This document shows, piece after piece, positions 50,333-59,869 of a stretch of DNA of 64,000 nt (the stretch's first letter is position 1; each line of letters begins with the position of its first letter). Source of the DNA: a virus; the IMG/VR virus record IMGVR_UViG_3300032224_000782, positions 1 through 64,000 of that record. The stretch is one strand, 5' to 3'. Made by a program: the position numbers and the translations under genes. Under the pieces are notes generated by a model. It ran no database searches, was not told where the DNA came from, and worked only from the letters and a program-made list of their open reading frames with translations.

Positions 50333-51868
50333 ATGCTTACAGTATTAATATTGGCTGCTGGTTACGGCCGCCGCATGGGACCGTTTGCAAGAATGGTCAA
50401 CAAAGGACTTATCCCTTATGACAACAAACCTTTGATCAGTCACATCATTGACAAGTTTGATCCAGATACGAAATTTGTGATTGCTTGTGGGCACATGGGA
50501 CAACAAGTCAAAGACTATGTTAGTGCAGTACACACAGACAAACAGATTTTGTATGTTGACATTCCCGACTATGCAGAAGGCACAACAGGTCCTGCTACCA
50601 CAATACAAAAATGTGCGGCACATATCAACGGCGCATTTATGTGGCTAAGTTGCGATACACTGTTTGACTTTGACTATAAAGACAAACTGGATCATAACTG
50701 GATTGGTGTGCATCCAGTGGACAGCGCAATCGCACAAGACTATTGTTGGGTCAAACGTGATGGCGAAACTATCACAGAGATCAAAAACAAAGAACCCAAC
50801 AAGCAAGCCGTGGACGCTTTTATTGGATTAATGTATTGCAAAGACATGCAGTATGTAGAAAATTTAGAACGTGCATTTGCCAAAGAAGCATATCAAGGAC
50901 TACAAGATAATTTAAATCTTAAAGCTCACACTGTCAGTGATTGGAAAGACTTTGGTACTTACGACAAATGGGTCGAACTCAGTGAAGGTCTTAAGGAAAT
51001 GAGTTTTCCCAAGCCCAATGAATTGTTTTACAAAGATAACAACAAAATCATCAAATTTACTACAGACAGTACGCTCACAGATAAAAAAGCAAATCGTGCA
51101 TTGTTGAATCCAGAATGTATGCCCGCTGGCATTAGACGCAGTGGACAATTTCTTGTCTATGACTATGTGGAAGGCGATATTATTTACAGTCAATTAACAC
51201 CCCAGTTATTCGATAAGTTACTGACTTGGTCCAACGAAACATTATGGAAGCGCAAATGGTTTCCTAGTACTGCTCAAACCTGTAGAGATTTTTACTTTAA
51301 GAAAACACAGGACAGGCTTAATCAATTTCGCGTCAAGTACAGTGACTGGAGTGAGCCCTGTACAGTTAATGGTATACCAGTACAAAGCATTGACTACTAT
51401 CTTAATAAGATAGATTGGGATTGGTTATGCACTACCACTGAGTGGGCGTTTATACACGGTGATTTCCAATTTGAGAATGTTATCTACAACCCCCAAGAGG
51501 ATGAATTCACTTGCATTGACTGGCGCACTGACTTCGGTGGCGACAGTTACGGAGACTTATACTACGACTTGGCTAAGATGTTGGGCGGTATACTATTAGA
51601 CTATCAAGCAGTTAAGGCAGACAAGTTAGAATACTACGAACATGCAGACTCTGCTACATTAAATGATTGTAGTATTGAAGATAGTCGGCATTATGAAATG
51701 CAGTTACAAGAATATTGCAAGACTTTAGGTTTAGATTGGAGCAAAGTTATATTACTTGTACCAATCATTTATTTGAACATGAGTCCATTGCACGATGCAC
51801 CTTTTGACAAGTATTTATTTGCTCTGGCTCAATTTCACTTTGCAAGGGTCTTACATGAAGTTGAGTGA
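50333..51868 (+). CDS. Bifunctional sugar nucleotidyltransferase-kinase fusion
   Basis: 511 residues. Residues 1-230 are a GT-A nucleotidyltransferase (ILAAGYGRRMGP at 6-17, NKGLIPYDNKPLI). Residues 240-511 are an aminoglycoside phosphotransferase/choline-kinase-like domain with HGDFQFENVIYN (His375-Asp377) and CIDWRTDFGGDSYGDLYYDLAKML (Asp396). The joined activities would phosphorylate a substrate and activate it with NTP, comparable in logic to AmgK-MurU or LicA-LicC. Substrate unknown. Confidence 0.85.
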   Translation: MLTVLILAAGYGRRMGPFARMVNKGLIPYDNKPLISHIIDKFDPDTKFVIACGHMGQQVKDYVSAVHTDKQILYVDIPDYAEGTTGPATTIQKCAAHINGAFMWLSCDTLFDFDYKDKLDHNWIGVHPVDSAIAQDYCWVKRDGETITEIKNKEPNKQAVDAFIGLMYCKDMQYVENLERAFAKEAYQGLQDNLNLKAHTVSDWKDFGTYDKWVELSEGLKEMSFPKPNELFYKDNNKIIKFTTDSTLTDKKANRALLNPECMPAGIRRSGQFLVYDYVEGDIIYSQLTPQLFDKLLTWSNETLWKRKWFPSTAQTCRDFYFKKTQDRLNQFRVKYSDWSEPCTVNGIPVQSIDYYLNKIDWDWLCTTTEWAFIHGDFQFENVIYNPQEDEFTCIDWRTDFGGDSYGDLYYDLAKMLGGILLDYQAVKADKLEYYEHADSATLNDCSIEDSRHYEMQLQEYCKTLGLDWSKVILLVPIIYLNMSPLHDAPFDKYLFALAQFHFARVLHEVE

Positions 51869-52589
51869 TGCAATCGCTTGGCGTAAAGCAGATAAGTTGT
51901 TTGTAAGTCTTGCCGCAAAACCTGGCAAGACAGGGGAAACATTTTATAACACATTGTTCAAACATCATAACATTGATGCTGAATATATCGCCTGTGAGTG
52001 CGTGGATTTAAAAGCAGACATGGCATTGGTTCGTGAACACTGTGCTGGTGCTAGTATTACTATGCCTTTTAAAAAGCAAGTAGAGCAATACTTGGACATA
52101 GATAGAGCCAACTACATGCCTATTAACACCGTAGTAAATAGAAGCAAACTTCTACTGGGATTTAATTGTGATTATTTAGGTCTTAAGGAAGTATTAGCAG
52201 ATAAAATTAAAGGTAAAAGCATTGTGCTGTTAGGCAATGGTGCCATGGCGGACAACGTTAAAACATTGTGCAAAGAAAATAACATTTACCAAGTACATAG
52301 AAACAATTGGTACTTGAGGCACAATCCTGGTGATATTCTGATTAATACAACCAGTGTTGGCATGGGCACAGACGAATCACCAGTTGATAACATCAATGCA
52401 GAGTTAGTAGTGGATTGTGTGATAGGTAATACCAAGTTAATCAAAAATGCACAGGCAAAAGGTAAACAAACTATAACTGGCGCAGACATATATCTCTCAC
52501 AGTTTAAATATCAGTTTAGATTGTACACAGATCAGCAAGCTGATGAGGATGTAGTAAAATTAATAGCAAAGAAAGTATTTGATGTTTGA
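51855..52589 (+). CDS. Shikimate dehydrogenase-like (AroE-type) enzyme
   Basis: 244 residues from ATG 51855. SITMPFKK (67-74) includes the catalytic Lys, NTVV (91-94) and GFNCDYLG with Asp106 form the substrate site, GNGAMADN (127-134) the NADP site, and NTTSVGM is conserved. Embedded in a sugar operon, so the substrate may be a cyclitol- or sugar-like compound rather than shikimate. Overlaps the upstream gene by 14 bases. Confidence 0.82.
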   Translation: MKLSDAIAWRKADKLFVSLAAKPGKTGETFYNTLFKHHNIDAEYIACECVDLKADMALVREHCAGASITMPFKKQVEQYLDIDRANYMPINTVVNRSKLLLGFNCDYLGLKEVLADKIKGKSIVLLGNGAMADNVKTLCKENNIYQVHRNNWYLRHNPGDILINTTSVGMGTDESPVDNINAELVVDCVIGNTKLIKNAQAKGKQTITGADIYLSQFKYQFRLYTDQQADEDVVKLIAKKVFDV

Positions 52590-53052
52590 GTATTTTATTA
52601 GTGATGTAGACGGCTGCTTAAACGATGGCAACATCTATTGGGATGCAACTGGACACAAGCCTTTTAAAGCATTTGGTAACTATGATCACGATGGCGTTAA
52701 GTTATTAAAACCCCATATTAAACTTATCTTTATCAGTGCAGACAAACATGGTTGGGATATAATGAAAACACGAATTGTGGATCATATGAAATGTGATTTA
52801 TACTGTGTACCTGAAAGCGAACGCTATCGATTTGTAGAAAGCTATGGGTTTGATAAAGTTGCGTACATGGGAGATGGCATACATGATGCTAAAATTATCC
52901 GTGCTGCTAGGCTAGGTATGGCGCCAGCACAAGCAAGAATCGAAGCTAGGCAGGCCGCAGACTACGTTACACCCAGCAGAGGTGGTGAAGGCGCATATTT
53001 AGATGCGGCCATAGAAGTTATGAAACAGATGGGATTACCTTATGAATTTTAA
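52582..53052 (+). CDS. HAD phosphatase, KdsC/NeuA-C-terminal-like
   Basis: 156 residues from ATG 52582. DVDGCLNDG (Asp8, Asp10) is the HAD nucleophile motif, LIFISA motif II, and YMGDGIHDAKIIRAARLGMAPAQA motif IV. Cap-less C0-type phosphatase like KDO-8-phosphate or acylneuraminate-9-phosphate phosphatases. Fits removal of phosphate from a 3-deoxy sugar acid or similar. Overlaps the next gene by 11 bases. Confidence 0.85.
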   Translation: MFEYFISDVDGCLNDGNIYWDATGHKPFKAFGNYDHDGVKLLKPHIKLIFISADKHGWDIMKTRIVDHMKCDLYCVPESERYRFVESYGFDKVAYMGDGIHDAKIIRAARLGMAPAQARIEARQAADYVTPSRGGEGAYLDAAIEVMKQMGLPYEF

Positions 53053-54019
53053 AATAGGCATGGGACCTATGAGTATAATTGTTAATGATGTATTAGCAAG
53101 ATATGCCAGAGATCGTCAACAGCCATTGATGTTTATTGCTAGCCGTAATCAAGTTGATGCCAGTAGCGGTTACGTAATGACTACAAAAGAACTAGCAGAA
53201 CAGTTAGAATCACTACGTAGCGAATTTATAATGCTGTGCAGAGACCACTGTGGTCCTTATTTTCTTGATGTAGAAAAATCATTGAGTCTACGTGATGCTG
53301 TGGAAGCAACTAAAAAGACTATTGCTGGAGATATTGAAAACGGATTTGACTTAATACACATTGATACCAGCCGTTGCGATGATGCTTACCATATTGCGGA
53401 TGAACTATTTAATTTTTGTTTGAAATTAAATCCCCGCGTTAAGTTTGAGTTTGGCACAGAAGAAAATGTGGGTGTGGCAGCAGGTGTTAAGAAGTATCAA
53501 GAAGATGTTAAGTTTGCTAGTCAGTTTCCCAACATGGAATTTGTGGTAGCACAAACTGGTAGTTTAACCATGGAAGACCGCCAAGTTGGTAGCTTTGATG
53601 TGCCTATGGTTAAGAAACTAGTTAACTTTGCAGAAACTGCTGGAGTTAAACTCAAAGAGCACAATGCAGATTACTTGACAGCAGAACAGATACAGTTGCG
53701 TAAGCAAGCAGGAGTTCATGCTTGTAACATTGCACCACAGTTGGGTGTGATACAAACTAAAACTATACTAAGACTAGCTGAACAATTTGACATCGATAGC
53801 TCCCCATTCAAGCAAGCTGTATTATCCAGCGGCAAGTGGGCTAAATGGATCATTGACGGTGATGACACAGTAAAAATTGCAGTGGCTGGACATTACCTGT
53901 TTAGTCAAGATGTTTATAAAAAATTAGAAGATAAGTTAAGCTGGCGTTGTGATGTTGCCCGCGAAGTAGAACACGAAATTATCAATTGCTTGGACTTGTA
54001 TTACACCAATTTATACTAA
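53042..54019 (+). CDS. GatZ/KbaZ-like aldolase-family TIM-barrel protein
   Basis: 325 residues. FIASRNQVDASSGYVMTTKELA, LCRDHCGPYF, IENGFDLIHIDTSRC, FEFGTEENVG and EHNADYLT match the tagatose-bisphosphate aldolase GatZ/KbaZ-like family (class II type barrel). It probably makes or breaks a carbon-carbon bond in the sugar path of this operon. Last gene of the operon. Confidence 0.75.
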   Translation: MNFKIGMGPMSIIVNDVLARYARDRQQPLMFIASRNQVDASSGYVMTTKELAEQLESLRSEFIMLCRDHCGPYFLDVEKSLSLRDAVEATKKTIAGDIENGFDLIHIDTSRCDDAYHIADELFNFCLKLNPRVKFEFGTEENVGVAAGVKKYQEDVKFASQFPNMEFVVAQTGSLTMEDRQVGSFDVPMVKKLVNFAETAGVKLKEHNADYLTAEQIQLRKQAGVHACNIAPQLGVIQTKTILRLAEQFDIDSSPFKQAVLSSGKWAKWIIDGDDTVKIAVAGHYLFSQDVYKKLEDKLSWRCDVAREVEHEIINCLDLYYTNLY

Positions 54020-54022
54020 ATA
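54017..54022 (+). promoter_or_regulatory. Late-type box TAAATA before the secreted nuclease
   Basis: TAAATA just overlaps the upstream stop codon; the leader of about 20 bases contains AAAAAGGTG before ATG 54048. Confidence 0.4.
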
Positions 54023-54047
54023 ACTTAGTATAAAAAGGTGTAGTTCA

Positions 54048-54863
54048 ATGAAACAAATTTTAGCGGCATTATCTCTATTCTTATCAGTTAACGTATTTGC
54101 CTGGGACCAACGTGCTCCTGCTCCTATAGATGCATGTAAAGCACATAGCCCATATGGATGGGCACAAACACAAAGACAAGCACAACCTATTTGCCGTGAA
54201 GCGTATCTAGTAGCATATGACGCACCTGTAAAAATTCCTGTGTATGTAGCATACACATTACTACCACAGAATGCGTTAGGATGCTGGCCCCGAACAAACG
54301 CCTTTGTTGCAGATCAAAGCGTTAAAGGTGGTGCAAGACCAGAAGATTATGCTGGCACTGGCTACGACAAAGGACACGCAGCTCCAGACGGTGACTTGAG
54401 TTGGAGCCAACAAGTAGAATATGAATCATTTTTAATGACAAATATGTATCCCCAACATGGAAGTTTGAATAGGGGTATTTGGAAATTGTTAGAAACAAGT
54501 GTACGTGGATGGGCAGTTCAGCTTAATCAACCGTTCACTATATACGTTGGTGCATTATATGGACAAGGTGACGAATACATTGCTAATGGCATTATTGTTC
54601 CTCATGGATACTATAAAATCGTAATTAACAATGCTACTGGACAAGTAGCAGGTTGGGTGTTTCCGCATACCAAACCTTATCAAAACTTAGGCAACGATTT
54701 AACTAAATTCCGTGTTGCTATAGCACAGATTCAACAACAAGCAGGAGTAAAATATGCTTTTCCAGCGAATGCCCGCGAACTGCCACCAGGACAAGAATGG
54801 CCCGTAGACTTTGGTGCACTGACCAATGCCAAACGTGCTAAATGTAAAGGTGCAGTAGACTAA
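54048..54863 (+). CDS. Secreted DNA/RNA non-specific endonuclease (NucA/NUC1 family)
   Basis: 271 residues. Sec signal peptide MKQILAALSLFLSVNVFA. Residues 107-110 are DKGH, the DRGH-type ββα-metal site with His110; NMYPQHGSLNRGIWKLLE supplies the metal Asn and conserved helix. Expected in the periplasm, where it would degrade DNA outside the cytoplasm. Own terminator follows, so it is the last gene of its unit. Confidence 0.9.
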   Translation: MKQILAALSLFLSVNVFAWDQRAPAPIDACKAHSPYGWAQTQRQAQPICREAYLVAYDAPVKIPVYVAYTLLPQNALGCWPRTNAFVADQSVKGGARPEDYAGTGYDKGHAAPDGDLSWSQQVEYESFLMTNMYPQHGSLNRGIWKLLETSVRGWAVQLNQPFTIYVGALYGQGDEYIANGIIVPHGYYKIVINNATGQVAGWVFPHTKPYQNLGNDLTKFRVAIAQIQQQAGVKYAFPANARELPPGQEWPVDFGALTNAKRAKCKGAVD

Positions 54864-54893
54864 CATAAAAGCTAGAGGCATAGCAACAGTTAG

Positions 54894-54916
54894 AGGACTC
54901 TTCGGAGTCCTTTTTT
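54894..54916 (+). terminator. Rho-independent terminator, UUCG loop
   Basis: AGGACTC / GAGTCCT stem closed by TTCG, then TTTTT. Confidence 0.9.
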
Positions 54917-54923
54917 ATTGTCA

Positions 54924-54931
54924 CATAAATA
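54924..54931 (+). promoter_or_regulatory. Late-type promoter CATAAATA, leaderless geometry
   Basis: One mismatch to TATAAATA; ATG 54936 starts 5 nt after its last base. Confidence 0.55.
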
Positions 54932-54935
54932 TAAA

Positions 54936-57122
54936 ATGCGCTTTAAACAAATAAAAAAACTTATTGCTGAAGATGAGTTGATGGAAATCAACATGAGTCC
55001 CAGCAGTCTAAAAAAGTTAGCCAGTCAAATTGATGCTCTTGCTGGCATGGAATTTGAAATGGTTGTGCCTAATCTCAGTGGTGTTGATGACAGCGATCAA
55101 GAACCCGACTATGACTATGATGAACGTTGCCGTAGCATTGAAGATGCTGTGCAATTCTTTTACGATGGTGATTGGAACGGTCGTAGAGATGTTGAACGTC
55201 TACGTGAAAAAATGCAGAATGATTTCAGCGAATGGCTGGATGACAAAATCTATCAAGAATGGGAACGCCACGGCGAAGAGTACTTAGAAGAATGGGTGCC
55301 CAACAATGTGGACGAATCTGAGTGGAATCCTGAAGGTTTGGAAGGCGAAGAACGTCAGGAAGCACTAGAAGAATTCATTGCCAACCTGCATAGCAACCCC
55401 GGCAGCAGTGATGCGTTTGATGAGTACAGAGAAGAAAATCAAGAGTCATATGACGAAAGCGACTGGTTGGATGATGAAGACCTAGACCGCATGAGCAGCA
55501 TTGAAAACACATACTCAATGACTTGGCCACATTGGCGTAATGTTGGTAATGGCGAAGCTAGCATTGAAGATGTTGCTAACAGTTTTAGAGACGCAGTGGG
55601 CCGCCCAATACTAGCCAGCACCAGTTATCACAGCAGCCGAGTTGAACGCCCCAGCACCAAAAACTTAGAATACATTGTGGAACCTGACAGCAGTATTAAT
55701 GTCGACGACGAAAGCAATGAAGGCGGATTAGAGTTTGTATCACCACCGTTGCCTATTGCAGATATGATGAGTGATCTTGACAAGGTTAAAAAATGGGCCG
55801 ACCGTAATGGTTGTTATACCAACGACTCAACGGGCCTACACATTAATGTCAGTGTCCCTGGTTTTGATATTAACAAACTCGACTATGTTAAACTAGCATT
55901 GTTGTTAGGCGATAATCACATATTAGAAGTATTTGGTAGAACTGGCAATACTTATTGCAAGAGTGCTATAGAAAAAGTCAAAAGCCGTGTTAAACAAAAT
56001 CCCGACACCGCAGAACATTTATTGAATCAAATGCGTAATCATATGGATCAATTAGCCACTAAAGCTATTCATTCAGGTGTAACAGACAAATATACAAGTA
56101 TCAATACTAAAACTGGACACATTGAATTTAGAAGTCCTGGTGGCGATTGGTTAAAAAAATTAGACGAAGGCGACGAAATTCAACAAACACTATTGCGTTT
56201 TGTTGTGGCTATGGATGCTGCAATGAAACCTGAGTTATATCGTGAAGAATACTTAAAGAAACTTTACAAACTATTAGATGTTACAAGTAATCAAGACCCA
56301 TTATGGTATTTTGTAAAATATTCGGCAGGCGGATTTTCGCCAACGGTTCTAAAGAGTTTTATTCGTCAGACACAATTAGAACGTGATGTTAAACGTGGCA
56401 AAGAAAAAGAAAAATCACAAGATGATTTGACGCCTTTTGAAATTTACAATAGAGACTCTAACGCAGTTGTGTCAACGGTCTTGGCTCGCAATGCTCAAGA
56501 AGCGTTGGCAGAATTGGATCAATTCCGGGCGGAGCAAGTTAGAGCACAAGGCATAACAGTGGATCAGGCCACCGCAACGTACGGTATACGTCATGCTCCT
56601 ATTCCTGGAAGCACTATAGACCTACAGCGTCAGCGAGCAGCCGCCGCATCAAACACAGAACCACACCCCGAAGGTCGTGGTCGTCCCAACGATCCCACAG
56701 GACGCTATGCTATTGTAATGCGTAACGACGAGGCAGTGCATGGTCGTAGCGGGCAAGCACCCAACTATCAGTTTAGATTTAACATGTCAAATCTGGAACA
56801 ACAAGGACATGGACGCTATGTGCTACAGGCTTGGGCTGCAAGAAACAATGTGGATCCTGCCAATTATATGATTGTTGATACTACTCAATATGCTGATGCC
56901 AATCAAATCCCCACCGTTGACATTGACATTGAACCAGCACCACAACAACCAGGCATGGGAGAGTTCAACGGACAATGGCGAGTTGTTGATGGCTTAGGTA
57001 GAGAAGTATATCGGTTCGGCGGTGTAGGCAATAGTCAAGCAGATGCCAACAGAATAGCCGCAACATGGGCAAGGACCACCGGCTTCGACGGTAACATCGA
57101 GGTTTACCCTGTGATGGCGTAA
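54936..57122 (+). CDS. Amidoligase-like protein 1 with capsid-targeting-like N-terminus
   Basis: 728 residues from ATG 54936; six upstream in-frame codons would lie before the predicted mRNA start. MRFKQIKKLIAEDEL contains L-I-A-E, as in the T4 IPIII targeting sequence. GMEFEM (37-42), EPDSS (249-253), GLEFVSPPLP and TGLHINVS (299-306) are the ordered motifs of the amidoligase (ATP-grasp-like COOH-NH2 ligase) family. After 500 the protein is a different domain ending in a WRVVDGLGREVYRF repeat-like module. Substrate unknown. Confidence 0.75.
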   Translation: MRFKQIKKLIAEDELMEINMSPSSLKKLASQIDALAGMEFEMVVPNLSGVDDSDQEPDYDYDERCRSIEDAVQFFYDGDWNGRRDVERLREKMQNDFSEWLDDKIYQEWERHGEEYLEEWVPNNVDESEWNPEGLEGEERQEALEEFIANLHSNPGSSDAFDEYREENQESYDESDWLDDEDLDRMSSIENTYSMTWPHWRNVGNGEASIEDVANSFRDAVGRPILASTSYHSSRVERPSTKNLEYIVEPDSSINVDDESNEGGLEFVSPPLPIADMMSDLDKVKKWADRNGCYTNDSTGLHINVSVPGFDINKLDYVKLALLLGDNHILEVFGRTGNTYCKSAIEKVKSRVKQNPDTAEHLLNQMRNHMDQLATKAIHSGVTDKYTSINTKTGHIEFRSPGGDWLKKLDEGDEIQQTLLRFVVAMDAAMKPELYREEYLKKLYKLLDVTSNQDPLWYFVKYSAGGFSPTVLKSFIRQTQLERDVKRGKEKEKSQDDLTPFEIYNRDSNAVVSTVLARNAQEALAELDQFRAEQVRAQGITVDQATATYGIRHAPIPGSTIDLQRQRAAAASNTEPHPEGRGRPNDPTGRYAIVMRNDEAVHGRSGQAPNYQFRFNMSNLEQQGHGRYVLQAWAARNNVDPANYMIVDTTQYADANQIPTVDIDIEPAPQQPGMGEFNGQWRVVDGLGREVYRFGGVGNSQADANRIAATWARTTGFDGNIEVYPVMA

Positions 57123-57137
57123 TGGATAAGTAATATT

Positions 57138-59117
57138 ATGAAATTATTTGAATTTGATCCCCCTTTAGACGAAGCGCCAATGAATCCCAAGGCCTTTGCA
57201 CAAGCAATGGAAGCAGGCCAAGACAAAGGTGTACTAGTGGGATTTGAATTCGAAGTTGGTATACCACACGAAGTTTTTGCCAGCGCAAGCTCACAGGAAC
57301 AAGAAAAAACCCCCAATAGAATACAAGATATAGTAAACGAATCTGATGTATTGGAGAATTTAAGTTTTAGGGAATGTTCGGTTACTGATTGGGATGAAAC
57401 ATTTAAATTCAAAGTTGATCCACCTACTGGATTCAAATCAATGACTGAAGCGTATGCGGCATTTCGAGATCATCAACTCACTAAATCAAGGGAATTATTT
57501 AATGCAATCCCAGAAAAACTTCGAGCAAAATATCGTGATGAGATGGTAAACGATGCCAAGGCGTGGGCAAAAAGTCATTATAGTCATCTTGACAAAAACG
57601 ACCCCGCACGTCGAGATGAGATGCAACTGCATTTTGCTCAAATGTTAGGCTATAGAGTTTATTTGGTGTCAGGCGCCGCATCTAAAGCTGAAGCAGCCGG
57701 AATGGCACTAAGACAGGCAGGAACTCTAGACTGGGCCGAATTATTAAAATTTGTCTACAATGTGGATCGAGCCTTTGAGGTAGAGCGCAACTTCAATAAT
57801 TATTTTACATATGATGTTGATCAAGCATGGGACACATTAAAATTAGACGATATCGAAGATGATGACGACTATTATGATGATGAAGACGGTGACTACGAAT
57901 CTGCGGCTAATGCACTACAACCTATTGTAGCTCAGACTATGGGTGCCAAAGTAAACGTGTTTCACAATTATCACCAAAGCGCAAAAAATTTAACAGACTG
58001 GTACATAGAACCCGATGGTAGTTTAGAAGCTGATGGAGATGAAGATGCTACAGCAGAGATTGTTAGTCCTCCACTACCAGCCGCACAAGCTGTTGACGCA
58101 CTGAAACGTTTCTATGCCATGGCTGGTCAACTGAACTTGTATACCAACGAATCCACTGGCTTACATATCAATGTCAGCATCCCCGACAAGTTAGACGTAT
58201 TAAAACTAGCAGTGTTTTTAGGTGACCAGCACGTACTCAAACAGTTTGGTAGACAAGACAATGATTATGCACGTAGTTCTGAAAAGACTATTGCAAGTCA
58301 GACTGCACGTGATTCCAACGTTATCGATGTTAAAACTAAAAAGAAACCTGGCGTATTGGGTCAGCCAAAAACACAGTCTAAGATAAACGTAAAAGCACTA
58401 CAACAAATAGCGCAGGATGCAACCAGTAGCCACACTGCAAGTATCAGCAACAACGGCAAGTATATTAGTTTCCGTCATGCAGGTGGCAATTATCTACAAG
58501 ACTATAACAGCATTTTCAATGTTGTGGGACGTTTTATTCGTGCAATGATCATTGCCGCAGATCCTAATGCGTATGCACAAGAGTATCAAACTAAGTTAGC
58601 AAAACTAGCAGGTACTAGTCAAACTTCAGCCAGTCAAGAAACTCCTGCACTGATTAATTATATACGTACAAATGGTCTTCCTGTTATTAAAGTAGATCTA
58701 CTGCGATTCAATAATACCAGAAGTGCAATAAATCTTGCCAAAGATAGTGTACAACACTACATCAATACTTCATCCTTAAACAACCAAAACGTCATAGCCC
58801 AACCCGGTGGTGAAGCAGTCAAACAGGCCATTTCTACTCGGATGCAAAACCCCAAACGTAAGGAGCAAGTTGAAAAAGCACCTGTTGGTAACTTCTTCTC
58901 ATTGACTATCGTCCCTTCCAATGCCCAGGCAATGAAACATTATTTGGGATTAAATCTTAATACTGGGGTAAAACTTATTGACAATCACAACGGTTACCAG
59001 GACACTGGGTATGCTGTATACTCCAAAGCAGTACTACCTATTACTGACCCCATATCCAAAACCTTCCTAAAAACCGCGCTGACCCAGCACTACGGTAAAA
59101 AACTTAAGAAAAAATGA
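57138..59117 (+). CDS. Amidoligase-like protein 2 with capsid-targeting-like N-terminus
   Basis: 659 residues. MKLFEFDPP carries L-F-E. GFEFEV (35-40), EPDGSL (291-296), EIVSPPLP and TGLHINVS (340-347) match the same amidoligase motifs as the preceding gene, so the two are paralogues. An acidic DDDDYYDDEDGD stretch near 245 is inserted before the core. The start has no strong ribosome site. Its stop overlaps the next ATG. Confidence 0.75.
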   Translation: MKLFEFDPPLDEAPMNPKAFAQAMEAGQDKGVLVGFEFEVGIPHEVFASASSQEQEKTPNRIQDIVNESDVLENLSFRECSVTDWDETFKFKVDPPTGFKSMTEAYAAFRDHQLTKSRELFNAIPEKLRAKYRDEMVNDAKAWAKSHYSHLDKNDPARRDEMQLHFAQMLGYRVYLVSGAASKAEAAGMALRQAGTLDWAELLKFVYNVDRAFEVERNFNNYFTYDVDQAWDTLKLDDIEDDDDYYDDEDGDYESAANALQPIVAQTMGAKVNVFHNYHQSAKNLTDWYIEPDGSLEADGDEDATAEIVSPPLPAAQAVDALKRFYAMAGQLNLYTNESTGLHINVSIPDKLDVLKLAVFLGDQHVLKQFGRQDNDYARSSEKTIASQTARDSNVIDVKTKKKPGVLGQPKTQSKINVKALQQIAQDATSSHTASISNNGKYISFRHAGGNYLQDYNSIFNVVGRFIRAMIIAADPNAYAQEYQTKLAKLAGTSQTSASQETPALINYIRTNGLPVIKVDLLRFNNTRSAINLAKDSVQHYINTSSLNNQNVIAQPGGEAVKQAISTRMQNPKRKEQVEKAPVGNFFSLTIVPSNAQAMKHYLGLNLNTGVKLIDNHNGYQDTGYAVYSKAVLPITDPISKTFLKTALTQHYGKKLKKK

Positions 59118-59863
59118 GAGCCCACGAATTTATTGATGAAGCTTTAGGTCCTGCACCTGAAACAGAGTGGCTACCACAACCAGGGTGGGATCCAGCGGCC
59201 CAGGGTAGTGAAGCTCCTATCACAGCCAATTGGACTGACAAAACTGGGTCGCCGGTTCAAACTAAGTTTGTTAAAATTGCGCCCAATGTTGCTACTGTAA
59301 GTTTTACACGCCCGGATGCAGAGGGAAATCCAACATTTAAACGTACAGATGATGCCAGCAAATTTTCTCCTCACATATTCAATGGAGTGGCAAATAATGT
59401 CAAAGATTACTTAAATGATAATCCCGACATTAGTCATATTACATTTGGTTCTCAAAACGACGCTGACCGAACAAGACTATATTCCAAACTAGCCAAACGT
59501 GCCAACGTAATAGGAATGGAGCCCGTAGATTTATCTGATAAATCTTCGCTACCACCAGCACTTGCTCGAATGACATCACAACAAGATAAAAATGTTGCTC
59601 AACAAAATGTACTTAATCAAATACCATCAATATCCAAAACACCCAGTAGTACCCCAACGTTGACCAAAGGTCCGGCTGAAAAATACGATCAGTTTGTTTT
59701 AAGACGTGCGCCCACTTCATCAGTACCGCTTGCAAAAACACCTGCAGGAATGACTTCGGTTCCGGGACTAGATAGATTACCAAACCCCGGCAATGTGATC
59801 AGTGATCCATTGAACATGATGCCTAAACCAATTAAATGGCCAACCAGCAGAACTAATCACTGA
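59114..59863 (+). CDS. Capsid-targeted candidate of unknown function
   Basis: 249 residues. MRAHEFIDEALG is close to the T4 IPIII targeting sequence with I-D-E as cleavage tripeptide. A globular region (about 50-140: ATVSFTRPDAEGNPTF, HIFNGVANNVKDYL, ITFGSQNDADRTRLYSKLA) is followed by a Pro/Ser/Thr-rich disordered tail. Four-base overlap with the amidoligase-like gene. The globular part resembles domains in other packaged phage proteins, but no name can be given. Confidence 0.6.
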   Translation: MRAHEFIDEALGPAPETEWLPQPGWDPAAQGSEAPITANWTDKTGSPVQTKFVKIAPNVATVSFTRPDAEGNPTFKRTDDASKFSPHIFNGVANNVKDYLNDNPDISHITFGSQNDADRTRLYSKLAKRANVIGMEPVDLSDKSSLPPALARMTSQQDKNVAQQNVLNQIPSISKTPSSTPTLTKGPAEKYDQFVLRRAPTSSVPLAKTPAGMTSVPGLDRLPNPGNVISDPLNMMPKPIKWPTSRTNH

Positions 59864-59869
59864 ACTATT

